NCBI RefSeq assembly: GCF_000935215.1
Contig: NZ_JXXD01000023.1
Span: forward strand, 1 to 41,417
DNA: 41,417 bases
Source of the DNA: Stutzerimonas stutzeri
Lineage (GTDB): Bacteria; Pseudomonadota; Gammaproteobacteria; Pseudomonadales; Pseudomonadaceae
Direction: 5' to 3'
The translations under genes were made by a program, and so were the position numbers. Each line of letters starts with the position of its first letter. Positions within the stretch are counted from its first letter, which is position 1. Below, piece by piece: positions 19,952 to 27,508 of this stretch. Under the pieces are notes generated by a model. That model did not search any database. It was given only the letters and a program-made list of their open reading frames with translations, and was not told the origin of the DNA.

Positions 19952-19981
19952 AGTATACGGCCGGGGTGATAGTCGCGGCAA
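19952..19981 (-). promoter_or_regulatory. Putative uvrA promoter
   Basis: On the minus strand TTGCCG (19981-19976) and TATACT (19957-19952) are separated by 18 bp. The predicted start near 19945 leaves a leader of about 25 nt before the TTG codon of uvrA. Confidence 0.55.
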
Positions 19982-20015
19982 AACCGCGCGCCTGTGCCGA
20001 ACAGGGTAGGGCTGC

Positions 20016-20021
20016 TAGAAT
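20016..20021 (+). promoter_or_regulatory. -10 element of the yajR-like gene
   Basis: TAGAAT lies 31 bases before the ATG at 20052. No good -35 lies 16-18 bp upstream, so only the -10 is called. It falls in the 131-base divergent region shared with uvrA. Confidence 0.4.
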
Positions 20022-20051
20022 CGCCGCCGGTTCATACAAGCGAGACCCTCC

Positions 20052-21419
20052 ATGCAGGACCCCTACAGCGAGCGCATGAGCGCCAGCGAAAAACGCGCAG
20101 CTTCCGGGCTGGCCCTGGTTTTCGCTTTTCGCATGCTCGGCATGTTCATGGTTTTGCCCGTGCTGGCAACCTACGGCATGGACCTGGAAGGCGCTACGCC
20201 GACCCTGATCGGTCTTGCGATAGGTGCCTATGGTTTGACCCAGGCGCTGCTGCAAATTCCCTTCGGTATTCTTTCCGATCGTATTGGTCGCTTGCCTATC
20301 ATCTATTTCGGCCTGCTGATCTTCGCCGCTGGAGCGGCGCTCGCGGCGATGTCCGACAGCATCTGGGGCGTCATCGCCGGGCGCATCCTGCAAGGGGCGG
20401 GGGCGATTTCCGCTGCAGTGATGGCGCTGCTCTCGGACCTGACCCGCGAACAGCATCGGACCAAGGCAATGGCGCTGATCGGCGTGAGCATCGGTTTTTC
20501 CTTCGCTGTCGCGATGATCGTCGGGCCGTTGCTGACCCGTGCCTTCGGTCTCTCCGGGCTGTTCTGGGTAACCGCCGGCATGGCGTTGCTTGGCGGAGTC
20601 ATCGTCGCGGCGCTGCCCAAGGCCCATGCGCATGTGCGCCATCGCGAATCGGGCGTCGCCAAGCAGGCACTCGGCCTGACGCTGCGCCATCCTGATCTGC
20701 TGCGTCTGGATTTCAGTATTCTGGCGCTGCACGCGATCCTGATGGCCAGCTTCGTCGCGCTGCCGCTGGCATTGGTCGAGCAGGGCGCATTGCCCAAGGA
20801 AGAGCATTGGTGGGTCTACCTCACGGCACTGCTGGTCGGATTCTTCGGCATGATTCCCTTCATTATTTATGGCGAGAAGAAGCGCCAGATGCGCCGCGTG
20901 CTGTTGGGCGCGGTCTCCGCGTTGCTGCTCTGCGAGCTGTTCTTCTGGTGGTTCGGAAATGGCTTGTGGATGCTGGTCGTCGGCATGGTGGGGTTCTTCA
21001 TCGCGTTCAATCTGCTGGAAGCGTCGCTGCCTTCGTTGATCAGCAAGGTCGCGCCGGCCGGCGGCAAGGGCACCGCGATGGGCGTCTACTCCACCAGTCA
21101 GTTTCTCGGTGCCGGTCTCGGTGGCGTGCTGGGCGGCATGCTCTATCAGCAGGGTGGCCTGGCGCTGGTGTTCGCCGGTTGCGCTGCACTTTGCGCGTTG
21201 TGGTTCGTGGTGGCCTTCAGCATGCGCGAACCTCCTTATGTAACGAGCCTGCGCTTGCCACTGTCGGCCGGAGCGCTGGCCAACGCAGGACTTGGGCGTG
21301 ACTTGCTACAAGTCGCCGGTGTTAGCGACGTGCTCATCGTTGCCGACGAGGCGGCGGCCTATATCAAGGTCGATACGCAGCAGCTGGATCGTGAAGCTCT
21401 TGATCGCCTGGTTGCCTGA
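20052..21419 (+). CDS. YajR-like major facilitator transporter with C-terminal YAM domain
   Basis: This inner-membrane exporter-type MFS protein of 455 residues has about twelve hydrophobic segments. The motif A sequence GILSDRIGRLP lies between TM2 and TM3 (about residues 75-85), and the TM5 region is GVSIGFSFAVAMIVGP. The soluble tail (about residues 415-455, VSDVLIVADEAAAYIKVDTQQLDREALDRL) resembles the small ferredoxin-like YAM domain of E. coli YajR. The substrate is unknown. The gene is divergent from uvrA and upstream of ssb, an arrangement I recall from P. aeruginosa. Confidence 0.85.
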   Translation: MQDPYSERMSASEKRAASGLALVFAFRMLGMFMVLPVLATYGMDLEGATPTLIGLAIGAYGLTQALLQIPFGILSDRIGRLPIIYFGLLIFAAGAALAAMSDSIWGVIAGRILQGAGAISAAVMALLSDLTREQHRTKAMALIGVSIGFSFAVAMIVGPLLTRAFGLSGLFWVTAGMALLGGVIVAALPKAHAHVRHRESGVAKQALGLTLRHPDLLRLDFSILALHAILMASFVALPLALVEQGALPKEEHWWVYLTALLVGFFGMIPFIIYGEKKRQMRRVLLGAVSALLLCELFFWWFGNGLWMLVVGMVGFFIAFNLLEASLPSLISKVAPAGGKGTAMGVYSTSQFLGAGLGGVLGGMLYQQGGLALVFAGCAALCALWFVVAFSMREPPYVTSLRLPLSAGALANAGLGRDLLQVAGVSDVLIVADEAAAYIKVDTQQLDREALDRLVA

Positions 21420-21468
21420 GGCGCCTGTTCGCGGCTGCATAGTGCCGCGCAACATGAAAGTGCGTCGG

Positions 21469-21497
21469 TTGGCCGTCAGGGGTGGCTGAGGTAAGAT
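21469..21497 (+). promoter_or_regulatory. Putative ssb promoter
   Basis: TTGGCC (21469-21474) and TAAGAT (21492-21497) have a 17-bp spacer, each matching four of six consensus bases. The start would be near 21504, giving a leader of about 70 nt. Confidence 0.5.
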
Positions 21498-21516
21498 TCG
21501 CGGTCATCGGCTTTGC

Positions 21517-21533
21517 TGGCGGTACAACCGCCA
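21517..21533 (+). other. Hairpin in the ssb leader
   Basis: TGGCGGT / ACCGCCA is a perfect 7-bp inverted repeat with a three-base ACA spacer. It lies in the predicted 5' untranslated region of ssb, 43 bases before the ATG. No T tract follows, so it is not a typical terminator. Its role is unknown. Confidence 0.45.
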
Positions 21534-21576
21534 TCGGTGAATCCATCCAATTCAACGTTCCAATGAGGAGTTACCC

Positions 21577-22071
21577 ATGGCCAGAGGGGTGAATAAAGTC
21601 ATCTTGATCGGCAATGTCGGCGGCGACCCGGAAACCCGCTACATGCCCAATGGCAATGCGGTGACCAACATCACGCTGGCAACCACCGATAGCTGGAAGG
21701 ACAAGCAGACCGGCCAGCTTCAGGAGCGTACCGAGTGGCATCGCGTGGTGTTGTTCGGCAAGGTTGCCGAGATCGCCGGCGAATACCTGCGCAAGGGTTC
21801 GCAATGCTACATCGAGGGACGCCTGCAGACCCGCGAGTGGGAGAAGGACGGCGTCAAGCGCTACACCACCGAAATAGTCGTCGACATGAACGGCACCATG
21901 CAGCTGCTCGGTGGCCGTGGCGGCAGTTCCGACGATGCGCCGCGTCAGGCTCGCCCGCAGCAGCGTGAGCCGCAGCAGGCGCCGCGTCAGCAGGCCCAGC
22001 CGCAGCAGCCCGCTGCGCGGCAGCAGCCGGCACCGGACTACGACAGCTTCGACGACGACATCCCCTTTTAG
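21577..22071 (+). CDS. ssb: Single-stranded DNA-binding protein
   Basis: SSB coats single-stranded DNA in replication, recombination and repair. The product has 164 residues. The N-terminal OB fold (about 1-110) starts [21 protein letters not shown] Gln/Pro/Arg-rich disordered linker follows (about 118-152), then the acidic tip DDDIPF, which binds SSB partner proteins. A GAGGAG ribosome binding site precedes the ATG. The next gene begins 10 bases after its stop with no terminator, so the two are probably co-transcribed. Confidence 0.97.
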   Translation: MARGVNKVILIGNVGGDPETRYMPNGNAVTNITLATTDSWKDKQTGQLQERTEWHRVVLFGKVAEIAGEYLRKGSQCYIEGRLQTREWEKDGVKRYTTEIVVDMNGTMQLLGGRGGSSDDAPRQARPQQREPQQAPRQQAQPQQPAARQQPAPDYDSFDDDIPF

Positions 22072-22081
22072 AGTTATCTGA

Positions 22082-22966
22082 ATGCGAATGCGCCTGATGC
22101 TGTTGGGCGGCGGCAATGCCCTGGGCCAGGCGCTCATCCGCCTCGGCGCCGAGGAAGACATAGGCTTCCTCGCGCCGCGACCGCCCGCTCAGGGCTGGGA
22201 CGCCGCCAGTCTTACCCAGTTGCTCGACGACAACCGTCCGGATGTCGTGGTCAACCTTGCCTACTATTACGACTGGTTTCAGAGCGGACAGCCCAACGAG
22301 CCGGCGCTCGCCGCACAGGAGCGTGCGGTCGAGCGGCTCGCCGAACTCTGTCAGCACCATGATTTCGTCCTGTTGCAGCCATCGAGCTACCGGGTATTCG
22401 ACGGTGCCCGAACCACGGCCTATAGCGAAAAGGACGAAGTGGCGCCGCTGGATGCACGAGGCAGGGCGCTTTGGCGCATCGAGCAGAGTGTGCGTTCGCT
22501 ATGCCCGCGACATGTCCTGCTGCGTTTTGGCTGGTTGCTCGATGACAGTCGGGACGGTGTTCTAGGGCGCGTGCTGCAACGACTCGAGCAGAGCGAGGCG
22601 ATACTGCTGGCGGATGACCGGCGCGGCAATCCGACACCTGTCGACGATGCCGCGCGTGTGATCCTTGCGGTATTGAAGCAGCTCGACTGCCAGGCTCCGC
22701 TGTGGGGTACCTATCACTACGGCGGACATGAGGCTTCCACCCCGTTGCTGGTCGCCCAGGCGTTGCTCGGCGAGGCCGGCAAGTATCGCGACGTCACAAC
22801 GGCGAATCTGACGGCCGTGGCGCATGCCGCCTGTTCGGATGCCGCAGCCGAGCCGCAGCACGGCGTACTCGCCTGCAAGAAGATTTTTACCACTTTCGGC
22901 ATCAAGCCTCGCGCCTGGCGCACCGGGTTGCCGAACCTGTTGGAGCGTTACTACCGTCATGGCTGA
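22082..22966 (+). CDS. RmlD-like sugar-nucleotide-binding SDR protein, catalytic motif lost
   Basis: This 294-residue protein has an N-terminal Rossmann segment (MLLGGGNALGQALIRLG) and the VFDG motif (in PSSYRVFDG) of RmlD-type dTDP-4-dehydrorhamnose reductases. Where family enzymes have YGxxKxxxE, it reads DARGRALWRIEQ, lacking both the catalytic Tyr and Lys. It may bind a nucleotide sugar or NAD(P) without classical reductase chemistry. It is tightly packed after ssb (10 bases) and overlaps the next epimerase gene by 8 bases, so the two SDR proteins probably act together. Substrate unknown. Confidence 0.75.
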   Translation: MRMRLMLLGGGNALGQALIRLGAEEDIGFLAPRPPAQGWDAASLTQLLDDNRPDVVVNLAYYYDWFQSGQPNEPALAAQERAVERLAELCQHHDFVLLQPSSYRVFDGARTTAYSEKDEVAPLDARGRALWRIEQSVRSLCPRHVLLRFGWLLDDSRDGVLGRVLQRLEQSEAILLADDRRGNPTPVDDAARVILAVLKQLDCQAPLWGTYHYGGHEASTPLLVAQALLGEAGKYRDVTTANLTAVAHAACSDAAAEPQHGVLACKKIFTTFGIKPRAWRTGLPNLLERYYRHG

Positions 22967-23888
22967 TGCCCCGATTCTGGTCACCGGCGGTGCCGGGTTC
23001 ATTGGATCGAACCTGGTCGATGCGTTGCTGGCGCGCGGCTATGCCGTTCGTGTGCTGGACAATCTCTCGACCGGCAAGCGCGAAAACCTGCCGCAAGATA
23101 CACGCGTCGAGCTGATAGTCGGCGATGTCGCCGATGCCGATTGCGTGCGTCGTGCGGTGCAGGGATGTCGGGCGGTGGTGCATCTGGCCGCGGTGGCGTC
23201 GGTGCAGGCGTCGGTGGATGATCCATTCCGTACGCACCAGAGCAACCTGATTGGCACGCTGAATCTGTGCGAGGCGATGCGCGAGGCGGGTGTGAAACGT
23301 GTGCTGTTCGCCTCGAGTGCGGCGGTCTATGGCAACAATGGCGAAGGCCAAGCCATCGACGAAGAGACGCCGATGGCGCCCCTGACACCCTATGCCGCGG
23401 ACAAGCTAGCCAGCGAGCACTACCTGGATTTCTATCGGCGCCAGCATGGTCTGGAGCCGGTGGTGTTCCGTTTCTTCAATATCTTCGGGCCGCGGCAGGA
23501 TCCATCGTCACCGTATTCCGGTGTGATCAGCATCTTCACCGAGCGGGCGCAGAAGGGTTTGCCGATTGCGGTGTTCGGCGATGGCGAGCAGACGCGCGAT
23601 TTTCTCTACGTTGCCGATCTGGTCGAGGTGTTGGTGCAGGCGCTGGAGTCGCCCGAGGCAGTGGAGGGCGCGGTGAATGTTGGGCTGAATCAGGCCACTT
23701 CTCTGAATCAGCTGCTAGCGGCCATCGGTGACGTGTTGGGCGGGCTTCCCGAGGTGAGCTATCAGGCCGCGCGGCCGGGGGATATTCGACATTCGCGGGC
23801 GAATAATGCCCGGCTAGTGCAGCGCTATCGTCTGCCGGAACCGCCGACCGGCATGCGGGAAGGGTTGGCGAAGCTGTTGGGTTTGTAG
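22959..23888 (+). CDS. NAD-dependent nucleotide-sugar epimerase/dehydratase (GalE-like extended SDR)
   Basis: The product has 309 residues, starting MADAPILVTGGAGFIGSN, with the dinucleotide motif TGGAGFIGS at residues 9-17. The catalytic Tyr145 and Lys149 lie in PYAADKLASEH, with ASSAAVYG upstream. RFFNIFGPRQDPSSPYSGVIS and GDGEQTRDFLYVADL are typical of UDP-sugar 4-epimerases such as WbpP or GalE. It probably modifies a UDP-hexose for surface polysaccharide, but the exact substrate cannot be read from sequence. The frame opens earlier at 22824 inside the preceding gene; the ATG at 22959 gives the normal N-terminus. Confidence 0.88.
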   Translation: MADAPILVTGGAGFIGSNLVDALLARGYAVRVLDNLSTGKRENLPQDTRVELIVGDVADADCVRRAVQGCRAVVHLAAVASVQASVDDPFRTHQSNLIGTLNLCEAMREAGVKRVLFASSAAVYGNNGEGQAIDEETPMAPLTPYAADKLASEHYLDFYRRQHGLEPVVFRFFNIFGPRQDPSSPYSGVISIFTERAQKGLPIAVFGDGEQTRDFLYVADLVEVLVQALESPEAVEGAVNVGLNQATSLNQLLAAIGDVLGGLPEVSYQAARPGDIRHSRANNARLVQRYRLPEPPTGMREGLAKLLGL

Positions 23889-23907
23889 GTTGCAAACTCT
23901 GAAAGCA

Positions 23908-23932
23908 CAAAAGGCGCCCTAGGCGCCTTTTG
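23908..23932. terminator. Bidirectional terminator between the epimerase gene and ompW
   Basis: CAAAAGGCGCC / GGCGCCTTTTG with a CTA loop is a symmetrical 11-bp stem, with T runs for either direction. It lies between two convergent genes and can serve both. Confidence 0.9.
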
Positions 23933-23962
23933 TCTGTCTGCGATCCGGCTGGGCCGGTTACG

Positions 23963-24646
23963 TCAGAACTTGTAGCCGAGACCGACCATGTAGACGAAGG
24001 GGTCGACGTCTACGTCGACTTTGACTTTGTCGCCAGCCAAGTAAGTGGTGCCGGTCGTGTCGATGTCGATATAGCGAAGCTGAGCGTTCAGCATGATGTT
24101 GTCGGTCAGCATATAGTCCATGCCAACTTGAGCGGCCAGGCCCCAAGAGTCCTTCATGTCCAGTCCGCTAAAACCTTTGTCTTCGGCGCTGCTGCTCAGT
24201 TCGGTGTCGAAGAACCAAGTGTAGTTGATGCCGGCACCGACATAAGGCTGGAACGCTGAGGTCTTGTCCAGCGGGTAGTAGATAACGCTGAGGGTCGGCG
24301 GCAGGTGCTTGAGGCTGCCCAGCTTGCCGTTCAGGCCTGCATATGGTCCTGGCATTCCCTTCACGCCAACGTCGTGACTGAAAGGAGTTGCGGCCAACAG
24401 TTCAATACCCACCTTGTCGGTGACCATGTAGGCGAAGTTCAGGCCCAGCTGAGTATTGCTGTCCAGCGTAGCTTTGGAGCCAGCGACGTCGCCGAGAACG
24501 GCATGGTTGATGTCACTGCTATCTTCGTGCGGATCAACGGTAATAGCACCAGCGCGAACGATGATGTCCCCGGCTTCGAAAGCCTGGGCGAAGGGTGCGG
24601 CCAGCGCCAGGGCCAGCGCGGAAGCGGTGAACAGGGTCTTGCGCAT
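23963..24646 (-). CDS. ompW: OmpW/OprG family outer membrane protein
   Basis: This 227-residue protein has a signal peptide (about 1-22, ending AQA) and ends in phenylalanine (YKF), the usual outer-membrane insertion signal. The eight-stranded barrel family is recognised from AGDIIVRAGAITVDP, the LPPTLSVIYYPLD strand, the PYVGAGINYTWFF strand and the C-terminal DPFVYMVGLGYKF. OmpW/OprG channels pass small hydrophobic molecules. Expression is usually anaerobically induced, which fits the ANR-like box upstream. I recall PAO1 oprG also next to a similar epimerase gene. Confidence 0.93.
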   Translation of the reverse strand: MRKTLFTASALALALAAPFAQAFEAGDIIVRAGAITVDPHEDSSDINHAVLGDVAGSKATLDSNTQLGLNFAYMVTDKVGIELLAATPFSHDVGVKGMPGPYAGLNGKLGSLKHLPPTLSVIYYPLDKTSAFQPYVGAGINYTWFFDTELSSSAEDKGFSGLDMKDSWGLAAQVGMDYMLTDNIMLNAQLRYIDIDTTGTTYLAGDKVKVDVDVDPFVYMVGLGYKF

Positions 24647-24682
24647 GATGATGCTCCGTTTGTTGGAATGCGATTGGGCGCC

Positions 24683-24688
24683 ATGGTA
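24683..24688 (-). promoter_or_regulatory. Putative -10 element of ompW
   Basis: Minus-strand TACCAT (24688-24683) matches four of six -10 bases. It would give a start near 24676, about 40 bases from the centre of the ANR-like box, the spacing expected for FNR-type class II activation. Confidence 0.5.
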
Positions 24689-24709
24689 GGTGCTGAGCGC
24701 TGGGGCTTT

Positions 24710-24723
24710 TTGATCCAGCTCAA
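24710..24723 (-). promoter_or_regulatory. ANR/FNR-like box upstream of ompW
   Basis: The sequence TTGAT-CCAG-CTCAA matches nine of ten conserved positions of the FNR/ANR consensus TTGAT-N4-ATCAA. On the ompW strand it reads TTGAG-CTGG-ATCAA. It lies 64 bases from the ompW ATG and at about -41.5 relative to the predicted start. Confidence 0.75.
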
Positions 24724-24760
24724 TGAAAAACGCCGCCTCGACTGCGACGAAACGCCCGGG

Positions 24761-24789
24761 TTGCTTTGCGTCAACTCACAGATGATAAT
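24761..24789 (+). promoter_or_regulatory. Promoter of the DUF3450–TonB operon
   Basis: TTGCTT (24761-24766) and GATAAT (24784-24789) are separated by exactly 17 bp; the start would be near 24796. A Fur-like sequence overlaps the -10. Confidence 0.6.
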
Positions 24790-24796
24790 GTTTCTC
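24778..24796 (+). promoter_or_regulatory. Possible Fur box over the TonB operon -10
   Basis: The 19-mer at 24778-24796, with core GATGATAATGTTTCTC, matches 12 of 19 positions of the classical GATAATGATAATCATTATC Fur box; matches cluster in the centre and right half. Its position over the -10 fits iron-dependent repression. The match is moderate. Confidence 0.45.
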
Positions 24797-24830
24797 TTTT
24801 GAGTTAACGACCGTCTGCAAGGACCCTTCA

Positions 24831-25616
24831 ATGCCTTCCTTCTTTCCCCGCCTGCTGGCGGTTGCCGTGCTGCCGTGCTGTCTTCAGCTTTATGCCGGGT
24901 CGCTGTCCGCGGCACCGCTGGATGCTGCGCTGGATGAGAGCGAGCGTTTGTCTGCGGAGGCGAAGGCCTCGCAGGCGCGGATCGACCAGCTCGACGACGC
25001 CACTCGCGAGATGCTCAACGAGTACCGCAGTGCTTTGCAGCAGACCGAAGCGCTGAAGGCCTACAACAAGCAGTTGCAGGAGCTGACCGCGGCGCAGAAC
25101 AAGGAGCTGGTGGGCTTTCAGCGCCAGCTGGACAGCATCGAGCGCACCCAGGAAGCCGTTACGCCGCAGATGAGCCGTATGGTCGAGGTGCTGGGGGAAT
25201 TCATCGCGGCCGATCTGCCGTTCCTCCCCGATGAGCGTGCCGACCGTCTGGCCGGCCTGCAGGACCTACTGCCACGCGCCGACGTCAGCCTGGCGGAAAA
25301 GTACCGGCGCATCCTCGAGGCCTATCAGATCGAAAGCGATTACGGTCGCACGCTGGAAGCCTGGCGTGGCGAGCTGCCGGGCGACGCGGAGTCACGCAGC
25401 GTCGAATTCCTGCGGCTCGGTCGAGTGATGCTCTATTACCAGACTCTCGATGCTCACGAGAGCGGCTGGTGGAATCCGCGGACGCGCGCCTGGGAAGTGC
25501 TCGACGGCAGCGCCCGCCGACCGCTTACGCAGGCCATCGCCATCGCCCGTCAGCAACAGGCTCCGGCCTACCTGCAATTGCCCGTGAAGACCCTGGCCGA
25601 GGAGGCCGCGCAATGA
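24831..25616 (+). CDS. DUF3450 family periplasmic protein of a TonB2-type operon
   Basis: This exported 261-residue protein has a signal peptide (about 1-28, ending SAA) and a long coiled coil at about residues 32-115 (ESERLSAEAKASQARIDQL… onward). The C-terminal part (LRLGRVMLYYQTLD, SGWWNPRTRAWEVLD) is the DUF3450 signature region. Its biochemical role is unknown. DUF3450 genes regularly precede ttpC-exbB-exbD-tonB, so it may help assemble or tune that complex. Its stop overlaps the next ATG by 4 bases. Confidence 0.85.
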   Translation: MPSFFPRLLAVAVLPCCLQLYAGSLSAAPLDAALDESERLSAEAKASQARIDQLDDATREMLNEYRSALQQTEALKAYNKQLQELTAAQNKELVGFQRQLDSIERTQEAVTPQMSRMVEVLGEFIAADLPFLPDERADRLAGLQDLLPRADVSLAEKYRRILEAYQIESDYGRTLEAWRGELPGDAESRSVEFLRLGRVMLYYQTLDAHESGWWNPRTRAWEVLDGSARRPLTQAIAIARQQQAPAYLQLPVKTLAEEAAQ

Positions 25617-26959
25617 GCCGTCTGTTTTCCCTCCTTCTTGTCGTGCTGTTGCCCCTCACGGCTCATTCGGCAGAAACGCTCAGTCCCGACCAGCTGCTCG
25701 AGCGCATTCGCAGCGACCGTGCCGCCGAGGTCAGCGCCATGCAGGCCCGCGAGCAGGCCTTCGTTCGTGATCGTGGCGAGCAGCAGCAACTGCTTTCCCG
25801 TGCCCGTGCCGCACTGGCCGAGCAGAAGGTCGAGGCCGAGCGCCTGAAGGCCGACTTCGATCGCCAGGAGGCCGAGCTGGCCGAGCAGGAAAAACTCCTG
25901 GCGCAGCGTGTTGGCCATCTGGGTGAGCTGTTCGGCGTCGTGCGCCAGAGTGCAGGTGACATCGCTGGCCAGTGGCAGGACAGTCTGCTCAACGCCCAGT
26001 ATCCCGAGCGCCTGACCCAGCTGCGTAGCCTGGCGGAAAGCCGCGCGCTGCCGTCGGCCGATGACCTCGATGCGTTCTGGATGACCCTGCTGGAAGACCT
26101 GGCGGCCAGCGGCCGCGTCGAGCGCGTACCGCTGCCGGTGGTGGGCACCGATGGCGCGCGCAGCGAGCAGCCGGTACTGCGGGTCGGCAGCTTTTCCGCA
26201 TTCACCGACGAGGCCTTCCTGCGCTACGACGCCGATGCCGGCGAGCTGCTGGTACCGACACGCCAGCCGTCCGGTCAGGGTTTGATCGAAGACTATCTGA
26301 GCAGCTCCGATGCGCTGGCTACATTGCCGGTGGATCCGAGCCGCGGCACGCTGATCGCCCAGCTGCAACGCCAGCCGGACCTGTGGGATCGCGTCAAGCA
26401 GGGTGGTCTGGTGGGTGGCGTCATTCTGGTGCTCGGTGCCGTCGGCCTGCTGCTGGCGATCTGGCGCATGGTGTATCTGGGTGGCGTCGGTCGCAAGGTG
26501 GGCAGCCAGATGCGCGAGCTGAACCAGCCGCGCGACGACAATCCGCTCGGCCGCATCATCGGCGTGCTGGGGCCGAAGCCACAGTTGTCGGATCTGGAGA
26601 CCCTCGAGCTCAAGCTGGACGAGGCGATCCTCCAGGAGACCCCGCCGCTGGAGCGCGGTCAGCCGCTGCTCAAGCTGCTGGCGGCCGTTGCTCCGCTGCT
26701 CGGCCTGCTGGGGACCGTGACCGGCATGATCATCACTTTTCAGGCCATCACCCAGAGCGGTGGCGGCGACTCGCGGCTGATGGCCGACGGCATCTCCCAG
26801 GCGCTGGTAACCACGGTGCTGGGCCTGGTGGTGGCGATTCCGCTGCTGTTCCTGCACAGCCTGCTGGCCAGCCGTAGCAAGGCGCTGATCCAGTTGCTGG
26901 AGCAGCAGAGCGCCGGCCTCATCGCGCTGCACCTGTCGGGGGCGCCACGCCGTGACTGA
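25613..26959 (+). CDS. TtpC-like MotA/TolQ/ExbB proton channel protein with periplasmic extension
   Basis: This 448-residue protein has a signal peptide (about 1-19, TAHSA) and a coiled-coil periplasmic part (about 25-120). A membrane segment follows near 265-288 (GGVILVLGAVGLLLAIW), then an ExbB-type core with LLGLLGTVTGMIITF and VTTVLGLVVAIPLLF. This matches the TtpC component first described in Vibrio TonB2 systems, which is required alongside ExbB2, ExbD2 and TonB2. The open frame starts at 25469, but the ATG at 25613, overlapping the previous stop, restores the signal peptide. Confidence 0.88.
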   Translation: MSRLFSLLLVVLLPLTAHSAETLSPDQLLERIRSDRAAEVSAMQAREQAFVRDRGEQQQLLSRARAALAEQKVEAERLKADFDRQEAELAEQEKLLAQRVGHLGELFGVVRQSAGDIAGQWQDSLLNAQYPERLTQLRSLAESRALPSADDLDAFWMTLLEDLAASGRVERVPLPVVGTDGARSEQPVLRVGSFSAFTDEAFLRYDADAGELLVPTRQPSGQGLIEDYLSSSDALATLPVDPSRGTLIAQLQRQPDLWDRVKQGGLVGGVILVLGAVGLLLAIWRMVYLGGVGRKVGSQMRELNQPRDDNPLGRIIGVLGPKPQLSDLETLELKLDEAILQETPPLERGQPLLKLLAAVAPLLGLLGTVTGMIITFQAITQSGGGDSRLMADGISQALVTTVLGLVVAIPLLFLHSLLASRSKALIQLLEQQSAGLIALHLSGAPRRD

Positions 26960-27497
26960 TCTGCGCGCTCACTGGCTGGGTCTGATCGACAGCGGTCACG
27001 CGCTGCTCGATTTCATGGCTGCCGGCGGCGTGGTGATGTGGGCGCTGGCCGGCCTGTGCGTACTGTATTGGACACTGGTCTTCGAGCGCCTCTGGTTCAT
27101 GCGGCGGGTCTTCCCGCACTGGGTCGAATCGCGTCGGCAGGCCTGGGCGCAGATGGCCGATGAGCCTGGTAGCTGGCAGCGTGCGGTGCGTTCGGCCTGG
27201 CTGGCGCAGGCTCAGCAGCAGTTGTCCGGACCGCTACGGCTGAGCAAGACTCTGGTGGCGATGTATCCGCTGCTTGGCTTGCTCGGTACGGTCAGCGGCA
27301 TGATCGCGGTTTTCGACGTGCTGGCGCTCAGTGGCTCCGGCAACCCACGCGGCATGGCCGCGGGTGTCTGGCAGGCGACCCTGCCGACCATGGCCGGCAT
27401 GGTGCTGGCCATTACAGGATTGTTCAGTCTGGCGCGCCTAGAGCGAATCGCGCGCCAGTCTCTCGACCGGCTGGCTGACCAGCTGCGTCACGACTGA
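26952..27497 (+). CDS. exbB: ExbB-like proton channel protein (second, short form)
   Basis: The product has 181 residues from a GTG start that overlaps the preceding stop by 8 bases. It has three hydrophobic segments: VVMWALAGLCVLYWTLVF (about 25-45), MYPLLGLLGTVSGMIAVF (about 105-122), and TMAGMVLAITGLFSLARL. This is the short ExbB found next to TtpC in TonB2 systems. It conducts protons with ExbD to energise TonB. Confidence 0.9.
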   Translation: MTDLRAHWLGLIDSGHALLDFMAAGGVVMWALAGLCVLYWTLVFERLWFMRRVFPHWVESRRQAWAQMADEPGSWQRAVRSAWLAQAQQQLSGPLRLSKTLVAMYPLLGLLGTVSGMIAVFDVLALSGSGNPRGMAAGVWQATLPTMAGMVLAITGLFSLARLERIARQSLDRLADQLRHD

Positions 27498-27508
27498 GGA
27501 TTAGCGGG

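Noticed and set aside
19992..20004. CTGT-GCCGA-ACAG resembling a LexA/SOS box between uvrA and the MFS gene
   Set aside because: The half-sites are 5 bases apart; gammaproteobacterial LexA boxes need 8 (CTGT-N8-ACAG).
21950..22035. CAG/CCG-rich repetitive DNA at the end of ssb
   Set aside because: It encodes the normal Gln/Pro-rich flexible linker of SSB before the acidic tip, and is not an independent repeat element.
25568..26932. Minus-strand 454-codon open frame opposite the TtpC gene
   Set aside because: It is antisense to a well-supported gene in a tight operon, with Gln/Leu-rich composition typical of a shadow frame.
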